Below are positions 32,983 to 41,466 of a DNA stretch of 63,366 nucleotides, in pieces (position 1 is the stretch's first letter; every line of letters begins with the position of its first letter). Source of the DNA: Mycobacteriales bacterium. Lineage in GTDB: Bacteria > Actinomycetota > Actinomycetes > Mycobacteriales > QHCE01. The translations under genes were made by a program, and so were the position numbers. The notes beneath the pieces were generated by a model. The model was not told the origin of the DNA. It made no database searches and saw only the letters and a list, made by a program, of their open reading frames with translations. Location of the stretch: contig JABFVL010000044.1 in assembly GCA_013362805.1 (NCBI GenBank), positions 1 through 63,366 of the forward strand, read 5' to 3'.

Positions 32983-33435
32983 ATGTCGAGTCCGGTGCGG
33001 TTGTCAATTTCACCTACACCCGCACATGTGCGTACGGTCCGCCAGGTGGCGGTAGCGGTGGCTCGGGTTGTTGGGCTGTCCGATGAGGTCATCGACGAGG
33101 TGCGGCTCGCGGTTGGCGAGGCGAGCACCCGGGCTGTGAGTGCGCACATTGGTCGAGGTGTCTCGGACTTGGTGGCAGTTGAGTTCGCGGCGGATTCTGC
33201 GGACTTTGTGGTTTTTGTGCGTGATGAAGCTGAGTCAGGCTCGCTTGTGGCTGAGTGGGATCGGCAGGGCACGGACACCGACACAATTGAGAGTTTCGCC
33301 GAAGATCTTGCCCGCGATGCGGCCGCGGTGGAGCTTGCGGTTGTCGCACGGCTGGTGCCGGACCTACAGGTGTCGTCCACGCCGTCAGGCGGCACGCAAG
33401 TGCGCATGTCATGGCCAATTCAGGAACTGATCTAA
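32983..33435 (+). CDS. Anti-sigma regulatory factor, RsbW-like with degenerate ATP site
   Basis: A 150-residue protein whose arrangement follows the GHKL/RsbW fold: RTVRQVAVAVARVVGL, DEVIDEVRLAVGEASTRAVSAHI (N-box region), DFVVFVRDEAESGS (G1 region) and a C-terminal TPSGGTQVRMSWP strand. The canonical N-box Asn is replaced: the motif reads EASTR where active kinases have EACTN. The G1 box DxGxG is not visible. ATP binding and kinase activity are therefore doubtful, although the protein may still bind the antagonist or a sigma factor. ATG 32983 is used with AGGGGC 4 bases upstream. The partner antagonist is encoded immediately upstream. Confidence 0.75.
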   Translation: MSSPVRLSISPTPAHVRTVRQVAVAVARVVGLSDEVIDEVRLAVGEASTRAVSAHIGRGVSDLVAVEFAADSADFVVFVRDEAESGSLVAEWDRQGTDTDTIESFAEDLARDAAAVELAVVARLVPDLQVSSTPSGGTQVRMSWPIQELI

Positions 33436-33604
33436 AACCACGCCGGTTGTTGCGCTGAGGCGGCGGCCAGGCCGCAAATAGGTGACATTCGGTGTTAAGT
33501 GTGGGCTACGTCACTTAAACTGCTACGGATTGGCGCCGCTTTGCCCACTTTAGTTCCTTAATGCTCTTGGGTAACGGTGTTCGACCTGAGCGCAGGAGGA
33601 CAAC

Positions 33605-35965
33605 ATGCGGAGTTTGAGCAGTTCCACAGTCCTCGCGGCGGACCCGACCTCGTTGAGCGGCGGCAACCTTACCCTCGTCTTTATCGTGGCGGCCATCGCT
33701 GTGCTCGCCTTGGCTGTAGCGGCCCGTCTGGTCAAAGTTGTGCTCGGCGCCGGGCAAGGCACCGAAGCTATGCAGCGGATCGCTCAAGGCGTTCAAGAAG
33801 GCGCCGCCGCGTATTTGAATAGGCAGTTCCGCACGCTCGGTGGGTTTGTGCTGCTAGCAGTGCTTCTGCTTTTTCTGCTGCCAGTTCCCGACGGCGATAT
33901 GAGCCTCAAAATAGGACGCTCTGTCTTCTTCGTGCTTGGCGCCCTGTTCAGCGCGAGCATCGGATATCTGGGCATGTGGCTCGCCACTCGCGCGAACGTG
34001 CGAGTGGCCGCCGCGGCCCGGGATGGTCAACCAGCACGGGCAATGCAAGTCGCTTTCCGCACCGGCGGCGTCGTGGGGTTCCTCACTGTCGGACTTGGTC
34101 TGCTCGGTGCCGCTTCCGTGGTGCTGATTTACGCCGGAGACGCGCCCACCGTGCTTGAGGGATTCGGATTCGGCGCGGCGCTACTCGCAATGTTCATGCG
34201 TGTCGGCGGTGGCATCTTCACCAAAGCCGCGGATGTGGGCGCCGATCTGGTCGGCAAAGTCGAACAAGGCATCCCGGAGGATGATCCGCGTAATGCCGCC
34301 ACCATCGCGGACAACGTTGGTGACAACGTAGGCGACTGCGCGGGAATGGCGGCGGACCTATTCGAGTCGTACGCGGTCATGTTGGTAGCCGCGCTCATAT
34401 TGGGTCGCGCGGCCTTTGGTGAAGAAGGCCTGGTCTTCCCGCTAATTGTTCCGGCCATTGGTGCCCTTACGGCACTTTTTGGTGTCTTCTTCACTCGTTT
34501 GCGCAGCACCGACGCAACCCCCATGGTGGCGATAAATCGCGCGTTCTTCATGTCGGCGACCATTTCGGCGCTTTTGGCGGCAGTGGCCGCCTTCGCGTAT
34601 CTACCCGGTCAGTTCAGTGAACTTTCCAATGTCTCCAACGACATCGCTGGACATGACGGGGATCCACGATGGATTGCCATCGGAGCTGTCGTTATCGGCA
34701 TCGTTCTTGCTGGAGCGATTCAGCTGCTCACCGGCTATTTCACCGAAACCAGCCGACGCCCAGTGCGCGATATCGGCAAGACCGCGCTGACGGGCCCGGC
34801 CACCGTTATCTTGTCGGGCTTTACCGTGGGTCTGGAATCCGCCGTCTACACGGCGCTATTGATCGGCGGCGCGGTGTTGGGCGCATTTCTGCTCGGCGGC
34901 GGCTCGATCATTGTCTCGCTGTTCGCGGTTGCCTTGGCTGGCTGTGGGCTTTTGACGACTGTCGGCGTGATCGTGGCTATGGACACCTTCGGTCCGATTA
35001 GTGATAACGCGCAGGGTATCGCTGAAATGTCAGGCGATGTGAAAGGTGAAGGCGCCAAGGTGCTCACCGAATTGGACGCGGTGGGCAACACTACGAAAGC
35101 GATCACCAAGGGCATCGCGATCGCCACCGCGGTATTGGCGGCGACCGCGCTGTTCGGCAGCTTTACCGACACGGTTCGTGATGCTCTCAATGAGGCCGGA
35201 GGAGAACGCGCGTTGCCAGACAACGTCGCTGACGCGCTTCCCTATGCCGGTGTGTTGGATGTGGCGAACCCGCGCAACCTGGTTGGGTTGCTTATCGGTG
35301 CGGCCGCTGTGTTCATGTTTTCCTCATTGGCGATTAACGCGGTCACTCGCGCGGCGGGCGCGATCGTTTATGAGGTGCGGCGCCAGTTCCGTGAGATTCC
35401 GGGAATTATAGAGGGCACCACCAAGCCCGAGTACGGGAAAGTCGTCGACATTTGCACGAAAGATTCCCTCCGTGAATTGGCGACACCAGGTCTTTTGGCC
35501 GTGCTGATGCCAATCGTGGTGGGCTTTACGCTCGGGGTGGGCGCGTTGGGCGCGTACCTCGCCGGTGCGATCGCCACGGGCACCTTGATGGCGGTGTTGC
35601 TCGCTAACTCCGGCGGGGCTTGGGACAACGCGAAGAAGCTGGTGGAAGATGGAGCCCACGGTGGCAAGGGCTCAGAAGCTCACGCCGCCACGGTTATTGG
35701 TGACACCGTGGGTGATCCGTTCAAGGACACCGCGGGGCCCGCGATTAACCCGCTCATCAAAGTGATGAACCTGGTGGCGTTGCTGATCGCACCCGCGATT
35801 GTGACGTTGTCGGTGGGTGATGATGCCAACGGATGGCTGCGCGGCGTGATCGCGGTTGGTGCGCTCGCCGTGGTTGTCATCGCCATTGTAGTGGCCAAAC
35901 GTCGTCCCATCACTGTCGGCGATTCCGCCGGTAATCCTCCACTGTCCTCAGTGGATGACGATTAG
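33605..35965 (+). CDS. hppA: Membrane-bound proton-translocating pyrophosphatase
   Basis: A 786-residue, about 16-helix membrane enzyme that hydrolyses PPi and pumps protons. The active-site strings are DVGADLVGKVE, then EDDPRNAATIADNVGD and DNVGDCAGMAADLFE, and near the C-terminus GDTVGDPFKDTAGPAIN. The residue that sets potassium dependence is Lys498 in GNTTKAITKG, the form found in K+-independent pumps. AGGAGG lies 7 bases before the ATG. A 7-bp inverted repeat (33495-33501/33512-33518) upstream may be an operator. A soluble pyrophosphatase gene also lies in the window (61908-62423). Confidence 0.96.
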   Translation: MRSLSSSTVLAADPTSLSGGNLTLVFIVAAIAVLALAVAARLVKVVLGAGQGTEAMQRIAQGVQEGAAAYLNRQFRTLGGFVLLAVLLLFLLPVPDGDMSLKIGRSVFFVLGALFSASIGYLGMWLATRANVRVAAAARDGQPARAMQVAFRTGGVVGFLTVGLGLLGAASVVLIYAGDAPTVLEGFGFGAALLAMFMRVGGGIFTKAADVGADLVGKVEQGIPEDDPRNAATIADNVGDNVGDCAGMAADLFESYAVMLVAALILGRAAFGEEGLVFPLIVPAIGALTALFGVFFTRLRSTDATPMVAINRAFFMSATISALLAAVAAFAYLPGQFSELSNVSNDIAGHDGDPRWIAIGAVVIGIVLAGAIQLLTGYFTETSRRPVRDIGKTALTGPATVILSGFTVGLESAVYTALLIGGAVLGAFLLGGGSIIVSLFAVALAGCGLLTTVGVIVAMDTFGPISDNAQGIAEMSGDVKGEGAKVLTELDAVGNTTKAITKGIAIATAVLAATALFGSFTDTVRDALNEAGGERALPDNVADALPYAGVLDVANPRNLVGLLIGAAAVFMFSSLAINAVTRAAGAIVYEVRRQFREIPGIIEGTTKPEYGKVVDICTKDSLRELATPGLLAVLMPIVVGFTLGVGALGAYLAGAIATGTLMAVLLANSGGAWDNAKKLVEDGAHGGKGSEAHAATVIGDTVGDPFKDTAGPAINPLIKVMNLVALLIAPAIVTLSVGDDANGWLRGVIAVGALAVVVIAIVVAKRRPITVGDSAGNPPLSSVDDD

Positions 35966-36039
35966 GCACTCTCAGGCACGTAAAATGCTGATAACCTCCA
36001 CGCACCGCTCAAGATGGCGGTGCTCGAGGAGGTAGGGAC

Positions 36040-36588
36040 ATGCGTCGGGTGGTAGCAAGTGGCCTTTTGGTGGGCTTACTCGCACTCACAGCTTGTGGTG
36101 CGGACGACCCGAAGTTAGAGCGCGCTGAGCCTCGGCAGTGGGCGAAAAAAGTATGCGGCGCTATCGGGCCGATGAGTAAAGAGCTCACCGAGCTTCAACA
36201 ATCCGTCAGCACAACCATCGATCAAGCCGCTGACGTTGACACCAAAAAGCGCGAGTTGGTGACCCTGTTTACCGAGGGCGAGAAGCTCACCAACGAAGCC
36301 TTGCGCGAAGTCGAGCGCGCTGGCGTTCCCGACGTCGATAACGGGCGCGTCATCGCCGACAGTTTCGTCAAGGCGCTGATCTCCACTCGAGATAGTTTCG
36401 AACAAGGTCGGTTGGCGATTGAGAAACTGCCCACCGATGATTCAACTCAATTCGATTCCGGTGTCGTGACGGCATTTGAAGATATGAGCGAGAAAAACAA
36501 CGAGTCCACCTCCGCGTTTGCTGAGGTGAAAGCCCCAGAGCTCGATCAAGCGTTTTCAGAACTTCCCGAGTGCAACAGCCCACGCTAG
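36040..36588 (+). CDS. Secreted lipoprotein of unknown function
   Basis: A 182-residue lipoprotein. The signal MRRVVASGLLVGLLALTAC ends in a clear lipobox (LTAC, Cys19). The mature part is mostly helical and charged (TELQQSVSTTIDQAADVD, FTEGEKLTNEALREVE, SAFAEVKAPELDQAF). Two further cysteines, near the start (KKVCGAIG) and the end (PECNSPR), are placed so they could pair. GAGGAGGTAGGGAC precedes the ATG. I do not recognise a family beyond small actinobacterial lipoproteins, and no catalytic motif is visible. It lies 74 bases downstream of hppA and 48 bases upstream of the next gene; co-transcription with hppA is possible. Confidence 0.8.
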   Translation: MRRVVASGLLVGLLALTACGADDPKLERAEPRQWAKKVCGAIGPMSKELTELQQSVSTTIDQAADVDTKKRELVTLFTEGEKLTNEALREVERAGVPDVDNGRVIADSFVKALISTRDSFEQGRLAIEKLPTDDSTQFDSGVVTAFEDMSEKNNESTSAFAEVKAPELDQAFSELPECNSPR

Positions 36589-36636
36589 GGCAACGGGCGG
36601 TGCGCTTTGTCGCACAGAGGCGCTATCGTTCGCGCC

Positions 36637-37290
36637 ATGCAGCTCGAACTGTTGTCGGAACGGTCCACTGCGGATCCTTTCGCTGCCCTGGAAGGCTTGC
36701 TCATCGGCCCGGCCCACATGGTGCGCCGTGGTGACCAAGCCCGCCTGTCCGTTGTGATCCCCGACCAAGCCGGGCCGGTCCAATGGCGGGTTGACGCTTT
36801 GCTGTCCGCATTCGCTGATGCTGGGTTCTCTGGTGAGTCGGCGCGAACCCCACGGGGTCAAACCGTGGTGCGCAGCGAGTTCACGCCGCTGCTCGTGCCG
36901 CTAGCCACCGCGTGGACGCGCGGAGCGGTGAAGGCGCCACCAGCTGATTTCACGTTCGACGCGGCCAAGCTTCGGTTGTGGGCAGTGGCTTCAGGTCACA
37001 CCGTCATGCACGCCGTGTATCAGTTCCATCTCGATGATCGGGCCGATACCCAGGTAGTTCGAGCGCTGCGCCCACTATCTGTGCAGGTCACAGCGGTAGG
37101 GCCGAGGGCTGGCGGCCCGGCGTTGCGCGTGAGCGGGCAGCGCCGATTGCGGCATTTGGCGGCATTGATGGGACCAGCGCCAGCCGGGGCTGACTGGCCG
37201 GATCACAGCTTAGACTCCTCCCGCCGCCAATCGGCCTCTAACGGCGCGTTACGTTTGACTAAGGGTCCGGCAGGTACTACTCCGGACTAA
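36637..37290 (+). CDS. Conserved hypothetical protein upstream of topA
   Basis: A 217-residue protein that I do not recognise. ATG 36637 (MQLELLSERSTADPFAALEG) is preferred to a TTG 30 bases upstream. The sequence looks like a compact alpha/beta domain (AHMVRRGDQARLSVVIPDQ, WRVDALLSAFADAGF, HTVMHAVYQFHLDDRADTQ) with a basic C-terminal part (VSGQRRLRHLAALMG). No signal peptide, membrane segment or cofactor motif is visible. The proximity to topA (67 bases) and same orientation suggest a chromosome-linked role, but there is no direct evidence. Confidence 0.7.
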   Translation: MQLELLSERSTADPFAALEGLLIGPAHMVRRGDQARLSVVIPDQAGPVQWRVDALLSAFADAGFSGESARTPRGQTVVRSEFTPLLVPLATAWTRGAVKAPPADFTFDAAKLRLWAVASGHTVMHAVYQFHLDDRADTQVVRALRPLSVQVTAVGPRAGGPALRVSGQRRLRHLAALMGPAPAGADWPDHSLDSSRRQSASNGALRLTKGPAGTTPD

Positions 37291-37357
37291 GTGGTTCTCT
37301 TAACCAGGGCCGGCGTGTAGCCGCTGCCCGTGCGAGTTCTAGGCCTTGGGGGGTTCA

Positions 37358-40117
37358 GTGGCAGGCACGAGCGCGGGCGTGGCAACCAAAAAACGTGGCG
37401 CGAAGAACGCCGGTAACGGGATCAAACTCGTCATTGTTGAGTCACCGGCTAAAGCGCGCACCATCGCGAACTACCTGGGTCCAGGCTTTGTTGTTGAAGC
37501 GAGCATCGGCCACATTCGTGATCTACCACGCAATGCCGCCGATGTGCCGGCGAAACACAAGGGGGAGTCTTGGGCTCGCCTCGGTGTGGATACCGAAAAT
37601 GGCTTCAGCCCGCTTTATGTCATCAGCCCGGACCGCAAGCAGCAGGTCACGAAGCTGAAGGAACTGTTGAAAGAGGCCTCCGAGCTTTATCTGGCCACAG
37701 ATGAGGACCGCGAAGGTGAGGCAATCGCCTGGCACCTAGTGGAAACGCTCAAACCAACGATTCCCGTGCACCGGATGGTGTTCCACGAAATCACCCGCCC
37801 GGCGATTGAACGTGCTGTCGCCAACCCGCGTGAATTGAACTTGTCGCTGGTCGATGCTCAGGAAACCCGGCGCATCCTGGACCGGTTGTATGGCTATGAA
37901 GTCAGCCCGGTGTTGTGGAAGAAGGTCATGCCCAAGCTCTCGGCTGGGCGGGTCCAGTCGGTGGCCACACGCATTGTGGTCGAGCGTGAACGTGCGCGTA
38001 TGCGATTCACCACGGCTGAATATTGGGATATTGAAGCTGTTTTGGCCGGCAAGGGCAGTGATTTTTCGGCGACCTTGGTAGCTGTCGATGGTGACCGGGT
38101 TGCCACCGGTAAAGATTTTGACGCGGCCACGGGCGAGTTGAGTCAGCAGGCCCGTGGTGTGGTCGTTCGGCTTGATGAGGCCGGGGCCGCTGGGCTGGCC
38201 TCTCGGCTCGCTGACGCGGCGTTTCAGGTAACCCGGGTTGATGAGAAGCCATATCGGCGCAAACCGTACCCGCCGTTTATGACTTCCACTTTGCAGCAGG
38301 AGGCGGGCCGAAAACTGCGCCTGTCCAGCCAGCAAACGATGCGAGTCGCGCAGAAGCTCTACGAAAATGGCTACATCACATACATGCGTACCGACTCAAC
38401 CAACTTGTCGGATGCCGCGTTGGATGCCGCGCGCACCCAAGCGCGTCAGCTGTACGGCCCCCAGAGCGTGCCCACCGAGCCGCGTCGTTACGCACGAAAA
38501 GTCAAGAACGCCCAGGAAGCTCACGAAGCTATTCGCCCAGCTGGCGATTCATTTCGGACCCCGGGTGAATTGGCGAATGTGTTGGCCGCGGACGAGCTCA
38601 AGTTGTACGACCTCATTTGGAAACGCACTGTCGCTTCGCAGATGACCGACGCTATCGGCCAAAGCGTGTCGGTGCGCATCAGTGGCACTTCAGCGACCGG
38701 AGAAGTCGCCGACTTCGCGGTGAGCGGCAAGACGATCACCGAGCCTGGTTTCTTGTCCGCATACGTGGAAAGCACCGATGATGGCGCTGAGTCTGATGAC
38801 TCCGAGCGCCGCCTGCCGCAACTCGCGGTCGGCGATCGGCTGAGCGCGCAGAACCTGGAACCCCACGGGCACACCACTCAGCCACCAGCCCGATACACCG
38901 AAGCTTCGCTGGTCAAGGCCATGGAAGAGCTCGGCATCGGTCGTCCGTCAACATACGCCTCGATCATGCAGACGATCCAAGATCGTGGCTACGTGTGGAA
39001 AAAGGGGCAGGCACTTGTTCCCACATTTGTGGCGTTCGCGGTAGCGCAGCTTCTTGAACAGCATTTCGCTCGTCTCATTGACTATGAGTTCACCGCCAAC
39101 GTAGAAGAAGACTTGGACGAAGTGGCCACCGGCGAGCTAGCGGGCACGCAGTGGCTGACGCGTTTCTATTTCGGCTCCGAATCTGGGCGTGAGGGTGGTG
39201 TCGCACGGCTCGGCGGGTTGAAAAAGATGGTGGCCGAGAACCTCGGCGATATCGACGCTCGGGGCGTGAATTCCATTCCTTTGTTCGATCACGTGGTAGT
39301 GCGAGTGGGTCGATATGGGCCTTATTTGCAGCGTGCTGTGGAGGGCGAGGAAGAGGAACGGGCGAGCATTCCCGAGGATTTGCCGCCCGATGAGCTCACC
39401 CGCGAAAAAGTGGAAGAGCTGCTCGCGGCTCCGCAGGGTGATCGGGAACTAGGCATTCATCCTGAGACCGATGAGCCTGTGCTGCTCAAGGCTGGCCGAT
39501 TTGGGCCATATGTTCAAAGTGGTGAGAAGACTGGCAGCTTGTTCAAGAGCATGGACCCGGAGACGGTGACACTTGACGATGGGCTGAAGCTGCTAAGTCT
39601 GCCGCGGGTAGTGGGCAAGGATGCCGAGGGCGCCGAGATCACCGCGCAAAATGGACGCTATGGCCCTTACATCAAGAAGGGCACTGACTCACGATCGATC
39701 GAAACCGAAGACCAAATTTTTAGCATTACGCTCGATGAAGCTTTGGCGATTTTTGCCCAGCCCAAGACTCGAGGGCGTCGCGCGGCTACCCCGCCGCTGC
39801 GCGAACTAGGTGAAGATCCCGCCACGGGCAAGCCAATGGTGCTAAAAGACGGTAGATTCGGGCCTTACGTGACAGACGGCGAGACAAACGCCTCACTCCG
39901 TAAGGGCGACTCTGTGGAAGAAATCACCATTGAACGTGGGGCCGAGCTCCTAGCCGAGCGCCGTGCCAAAGGTCCAGCGAAAAAAGCCACCAAAAAGGCC
40001 GCCAAGAAAACTGCCAAGAAGACAGCGGCTAAGAAAACGACCGCGAAGAAAACTGCCACCGCTAAAAAAGCGACAGCTAAAAAGGCCACAGCTAAAAAGG
40101 CAAGCGAAAAAGACTAA
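37358..40117 (+). CDS. topA: DNA topoisomerase I
   Basis: A 919-residue type IA topoisomerase that relaxes negative supercoils. The Toprim domain has LVIVESPAKARTIANYLG and TDEDREGEAIAWHL; the strand-cleaving Tyr342 is in ITYMRTDSTNLS; the C-terminal part has four actinobacterial repeat domains marked by GRFGPYVQ, GRYGPYIKKG and GRFGPYVTDG motifs and ends in a Lys/Ala-rich tail (AKKTTAKKTATAKKATAKK). The zinc fingers of the E. coli enzyme are absent, as is normal in this class. The GTG at 37358 has GGGGGG 6 bases upstream; a TTG 12 bases earlier is in frame. The last 168 bases are overlapped on the minus strand by the gene at 39950-40744. Confidence 0.96.
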   Translation: MAGTSAGVATKKRGAKNAGNGIKLVIVESPAKARTIANYLGPGFVVEASIGHIRDLPRNAADVPAKHKGESWARLGVDTENGFSPLYVISPDRKQQVTKLKELLKEASELYLATDEDREGEAIAWHLVETLKPTIPVHRMVFHEITRPAIERAVANPRELNLSLVDAQETRRILDRLYGYEVSPVLWKKVMPKLSAGRVQSVATRIVVERERARMRFTTAEYWDIEAVLAGKGSDFSATLVAVDGDRVATGKDFDAATGELSQQARGVVVRLDEAGAAGLASRLADAAFQVTRVDEKPYRRKPYPPFMTSTLQQEAGRKLRLSSQQTMRVAQKLYENGYITYMRTDSTNLSDAALDAARTQARQLYGPQSVPTEPRRYARKVKNAQEAHEAIRPAGDSFRTPGELANVLAADELKLYDLIWKRTVASQMTDAIGQSVSVRISGTSATGEVADFAVSGKTITEPGFLSAYVESTDDGAESDDSERRLPQLAVGDRLSAQNLEPHGHTTQPPARYTEASLVKAMEELGIGRPSTYASIMQTIQDRGYVWKKGQALVPTFVAFAVAQLLEQHFARLIDYEFTANVEEDLDEVATGELAGTQWLTRFYFGSESGREGGVARLGGLKKMVAENLGDIDARGVNSIPLFDHVVVRVGRYGPYLQRAVEGEEEERASIPEDLPPDELTREKVEELLAAPQGDRELGIHPETDEPVLLKAGRFGPYVQSGEKTGSLFKSMDPETVTLDDGLKLLSLPRVVGKDAEGAEITAQNGRYGPYIKKGTDSRSIETEDQIFSITLDEALAIFAQPKTRGRRAATPPLRELGEDPATGKPMVLKDGRFGPYVTDGETNASLRKGDSVEEITIERGAELLAERRAKGPAKKATKKAAKKTAKKTAAKKTTAKKTATAKKATAKKATAKKASEKD

Positions 40118-40744
40118 GCCTGGGCGCCTACCCAGTCGGTAGGCGCCGTACGCTTGTGCTCTGATGTGTCGAGCTCGACGCAGCGAAATCCACAAACCCA
40201 GCGCGCCGATCACACCCAAAACCAGACCAGGAACGGCGCAGCACGCACCCAAATAGAAATCTGGCGCCTTTTTGGGCACCCCGTCTTTCACGATGATTTG
40301 CACCTGGTTTTCGGGGCGGATGTCACCAGCCATAATGAAGCTTTCCCGCCGCCGCCCTTGATCGTCGCGCCAGCGAATCAGACACTCATATTCTTCGACC
40401 GGCTGTTCACAGCGGATGACCTTGGCGGTCGTTGAGTAGTCCGCGGTGAGATATCGATACGCGTCCACTGAGGACAACATCGCGCACCCCATAAATATCG
40501 CCGCGAACATCAAAATCGCAGTGAATGTGACGATGCCAGCGGTTACAGCATTTGATTTCTTAGGCGGATGTGCCGGCCATCCCGCAGGGTGCCCATAGTG
40601 TGCGTGAGGAGGGGCGGGCCATGCCGGCTGCCCGTAGTGTGCGTGGGGCTGGTGTTGAGGACTCGCGTTTTGGCGCTCCTGGCGGGACTCTAACTCCAGC
40701 CTGGCTAACGTTTCTTCGGGAGTTTCCTGCGGGTGCTCGTCCAT
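39950..40744 (-). CDS. Two-helix membrane protein whose tail runs antisense to topA
   Basis: A 264-residue frame. A charged, His/Pro-rich head (HAHYGQPAWP, PPHAHYGHPAGWPAHPP) precedes a membrane segment (VTAGIVTFTAILMFAAIFMGC), an outer domain of about 65 residues with paired cysteines (IRCEQPVEEYECLI) and a second membrane segment (FYLGACCAVPGLVLGVIGALGLWI). There is no stop before topA, so the last 56 residues (LGRRPGLVFFACLF...) are read from the antisense of the topA Lys-rich tail and look like a frame artefact (Phe/Gly/Leu/Ser-rich). Either the gene truly overlaps topA by 168 bases, or a sequencing error has hidden the stop. It is 4 bases downstream of the aldolase gene. Function unknown. 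Confidence 0.6.
   Translation of the reverse strand: MDEHPQETPEETLARLELESRQERQNASPQHQPHAHYGQPAWPAPPHAHYGHPAGWPAHPPKKSNAVTAGIVTFTAILMFAAIFMGCAMLSSVDAYRYLTADYSTTAKVIRCEQPVEEYECLIRWRDDQGRRRESFIMAGDIRPENQVQIIVKDGVPKKAPDFYLGACCAVPGLVLGVIGALGLWISLRRARHIRAQAYGAYRLGRRPGLVFFACLFSCGLFSCRFFSGGSFLRGRFLSRCLLGSFLGGLFGGFFRWTFGTALG
40123..40147. terminator. Terminator hairpin after topA
   Basis: A perfect 10-bp stem (40123-40132 and 40138-40147) with 5-base loop begins 6 bases after the topA stop. There is no T-run. The hairpin lies within the open frame of the converging membrane protein gene. Confidence 0.75.
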
Positions 40745-40748
40745 AGGC

Positions 40749-41345
40749 TCATCCGCCGGTCGCTAGTAGCTCAGCTACCTCAGGGAGCGCGCCGCCAACG
40801 CCAAGCCCGGCGGCCCCGCTGTCTAGCAGAGCGCGGGCAGTGGCCGTCGTGACACCGCCAGTGGCGACCAATTGCGCATCCGCAAACGGTCCTCGCATCG
40901 CATCAAACCAGTGAGGCCCCAGAGACTGCGCGGGAAATGCCTTCAGCCACCGACATCCGGCGCCGAGCGCGAGCTGAATTTCCGTCGGCGTGGAAACGCC
41001 AGGCAGATATCGGCCGTTGTTGCGTTGGGCGTGTCGAACCAGTTCCAGGTCGAGACCAGGCGAGACCGCGAAAGCCGCGCCCGCGAAGAACACAGCGTCC
41101 ATCGCCGCCTTGTTCAAGATCGTGCCGGCCCCAACAGGCATGCCGCGTTCTCTACCGGCTGCGACGGCTGCCTGCAGCATGTCGATGGCCATAGGCCCAC
41201 GCATAGCCATTTCCACCAGGCGAATGCCCTTATCCCAAGCCGCGGTGCATTCAGCGACCACCTGTTGCACGGAGCGGGGCTGAACGATTGCCAAAATGGG
41301 TAAACCGGAAAATCCGCCGGCGAAGAATTCGTCATGCACCCGCAC
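40749..41345 (-). CDS. KDPG/KHG aldolase family protein
   Basis: A 198-residue class I aldolase barrel (Eda family) that would cleave 2-dehydro-3-deoxy-6-phosphogluconate or 4-hydroxy-2-oxoglutarate to pyruvate plus aldehyde. The family Glu is in GIRLVEMAMRGP (normally EITLR), GAGTILNKAAMD is typical, the Schiff-base Lys is in RWLKAFPAQSLGPHW (normally KFFPA), and the phosphate-binding end ATGGVTTATARALLDSG is present. Two changes in the substrate loops (MAMRGP for TLRTP; KAFPA for KFFPA) suggest altered specificity. The start is a GTG at 41345 or 41339; neither has a strong ribosome-binding site. It precedes a membrane protein gene by 4 bases and is divergent from the giant HTH gene. Confidence 0.82.
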   Translation of the reverse strand: MRVHDEFFAGGFSGLPILAIVQPRSVQQVVAECTAAWDKGIRLVEMAMRGPMAIDMLQAAVAAGRERGMPVGAGTILNKAAMDAVFFAGAAFAVSPGLDLELVRHAQRNNGRYLPGVSTPTEIQLALGAGCRWLKAFPAQSLGPHWFDAMRGPFADAQLVATGGVTTATARALLDSGAAGLGVGGALPEVAELLATGG

Positions 41346-41466
41346 AGTCTGTCAGAGCTGGACAGCTATATGGGAAGGAAGCGTTAAACCTGGAAAGGAA
41401 TTACGCCGTTGCCAGCGTGATGCGAGCCTTAAACTAAACTTTTCCTCTCTTCTGGTCGGTGTATGT

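Noticed and set aside
36637..37290. Homing endonuclease (LAGLIDADG) near topA
   Set aside because: The helical stretch HTVMHAVYQFHLDDRADTQ superficially resembles such domains, but the LAGLIDADG motifs are absent.
41296..41466. Longer start for the giant gene at 41296
   Set aside because: It would overlap the divergent aldolase gene, and the added 57 residues (many Cys, Lys and Trp) do not resemble the rest of the protein.
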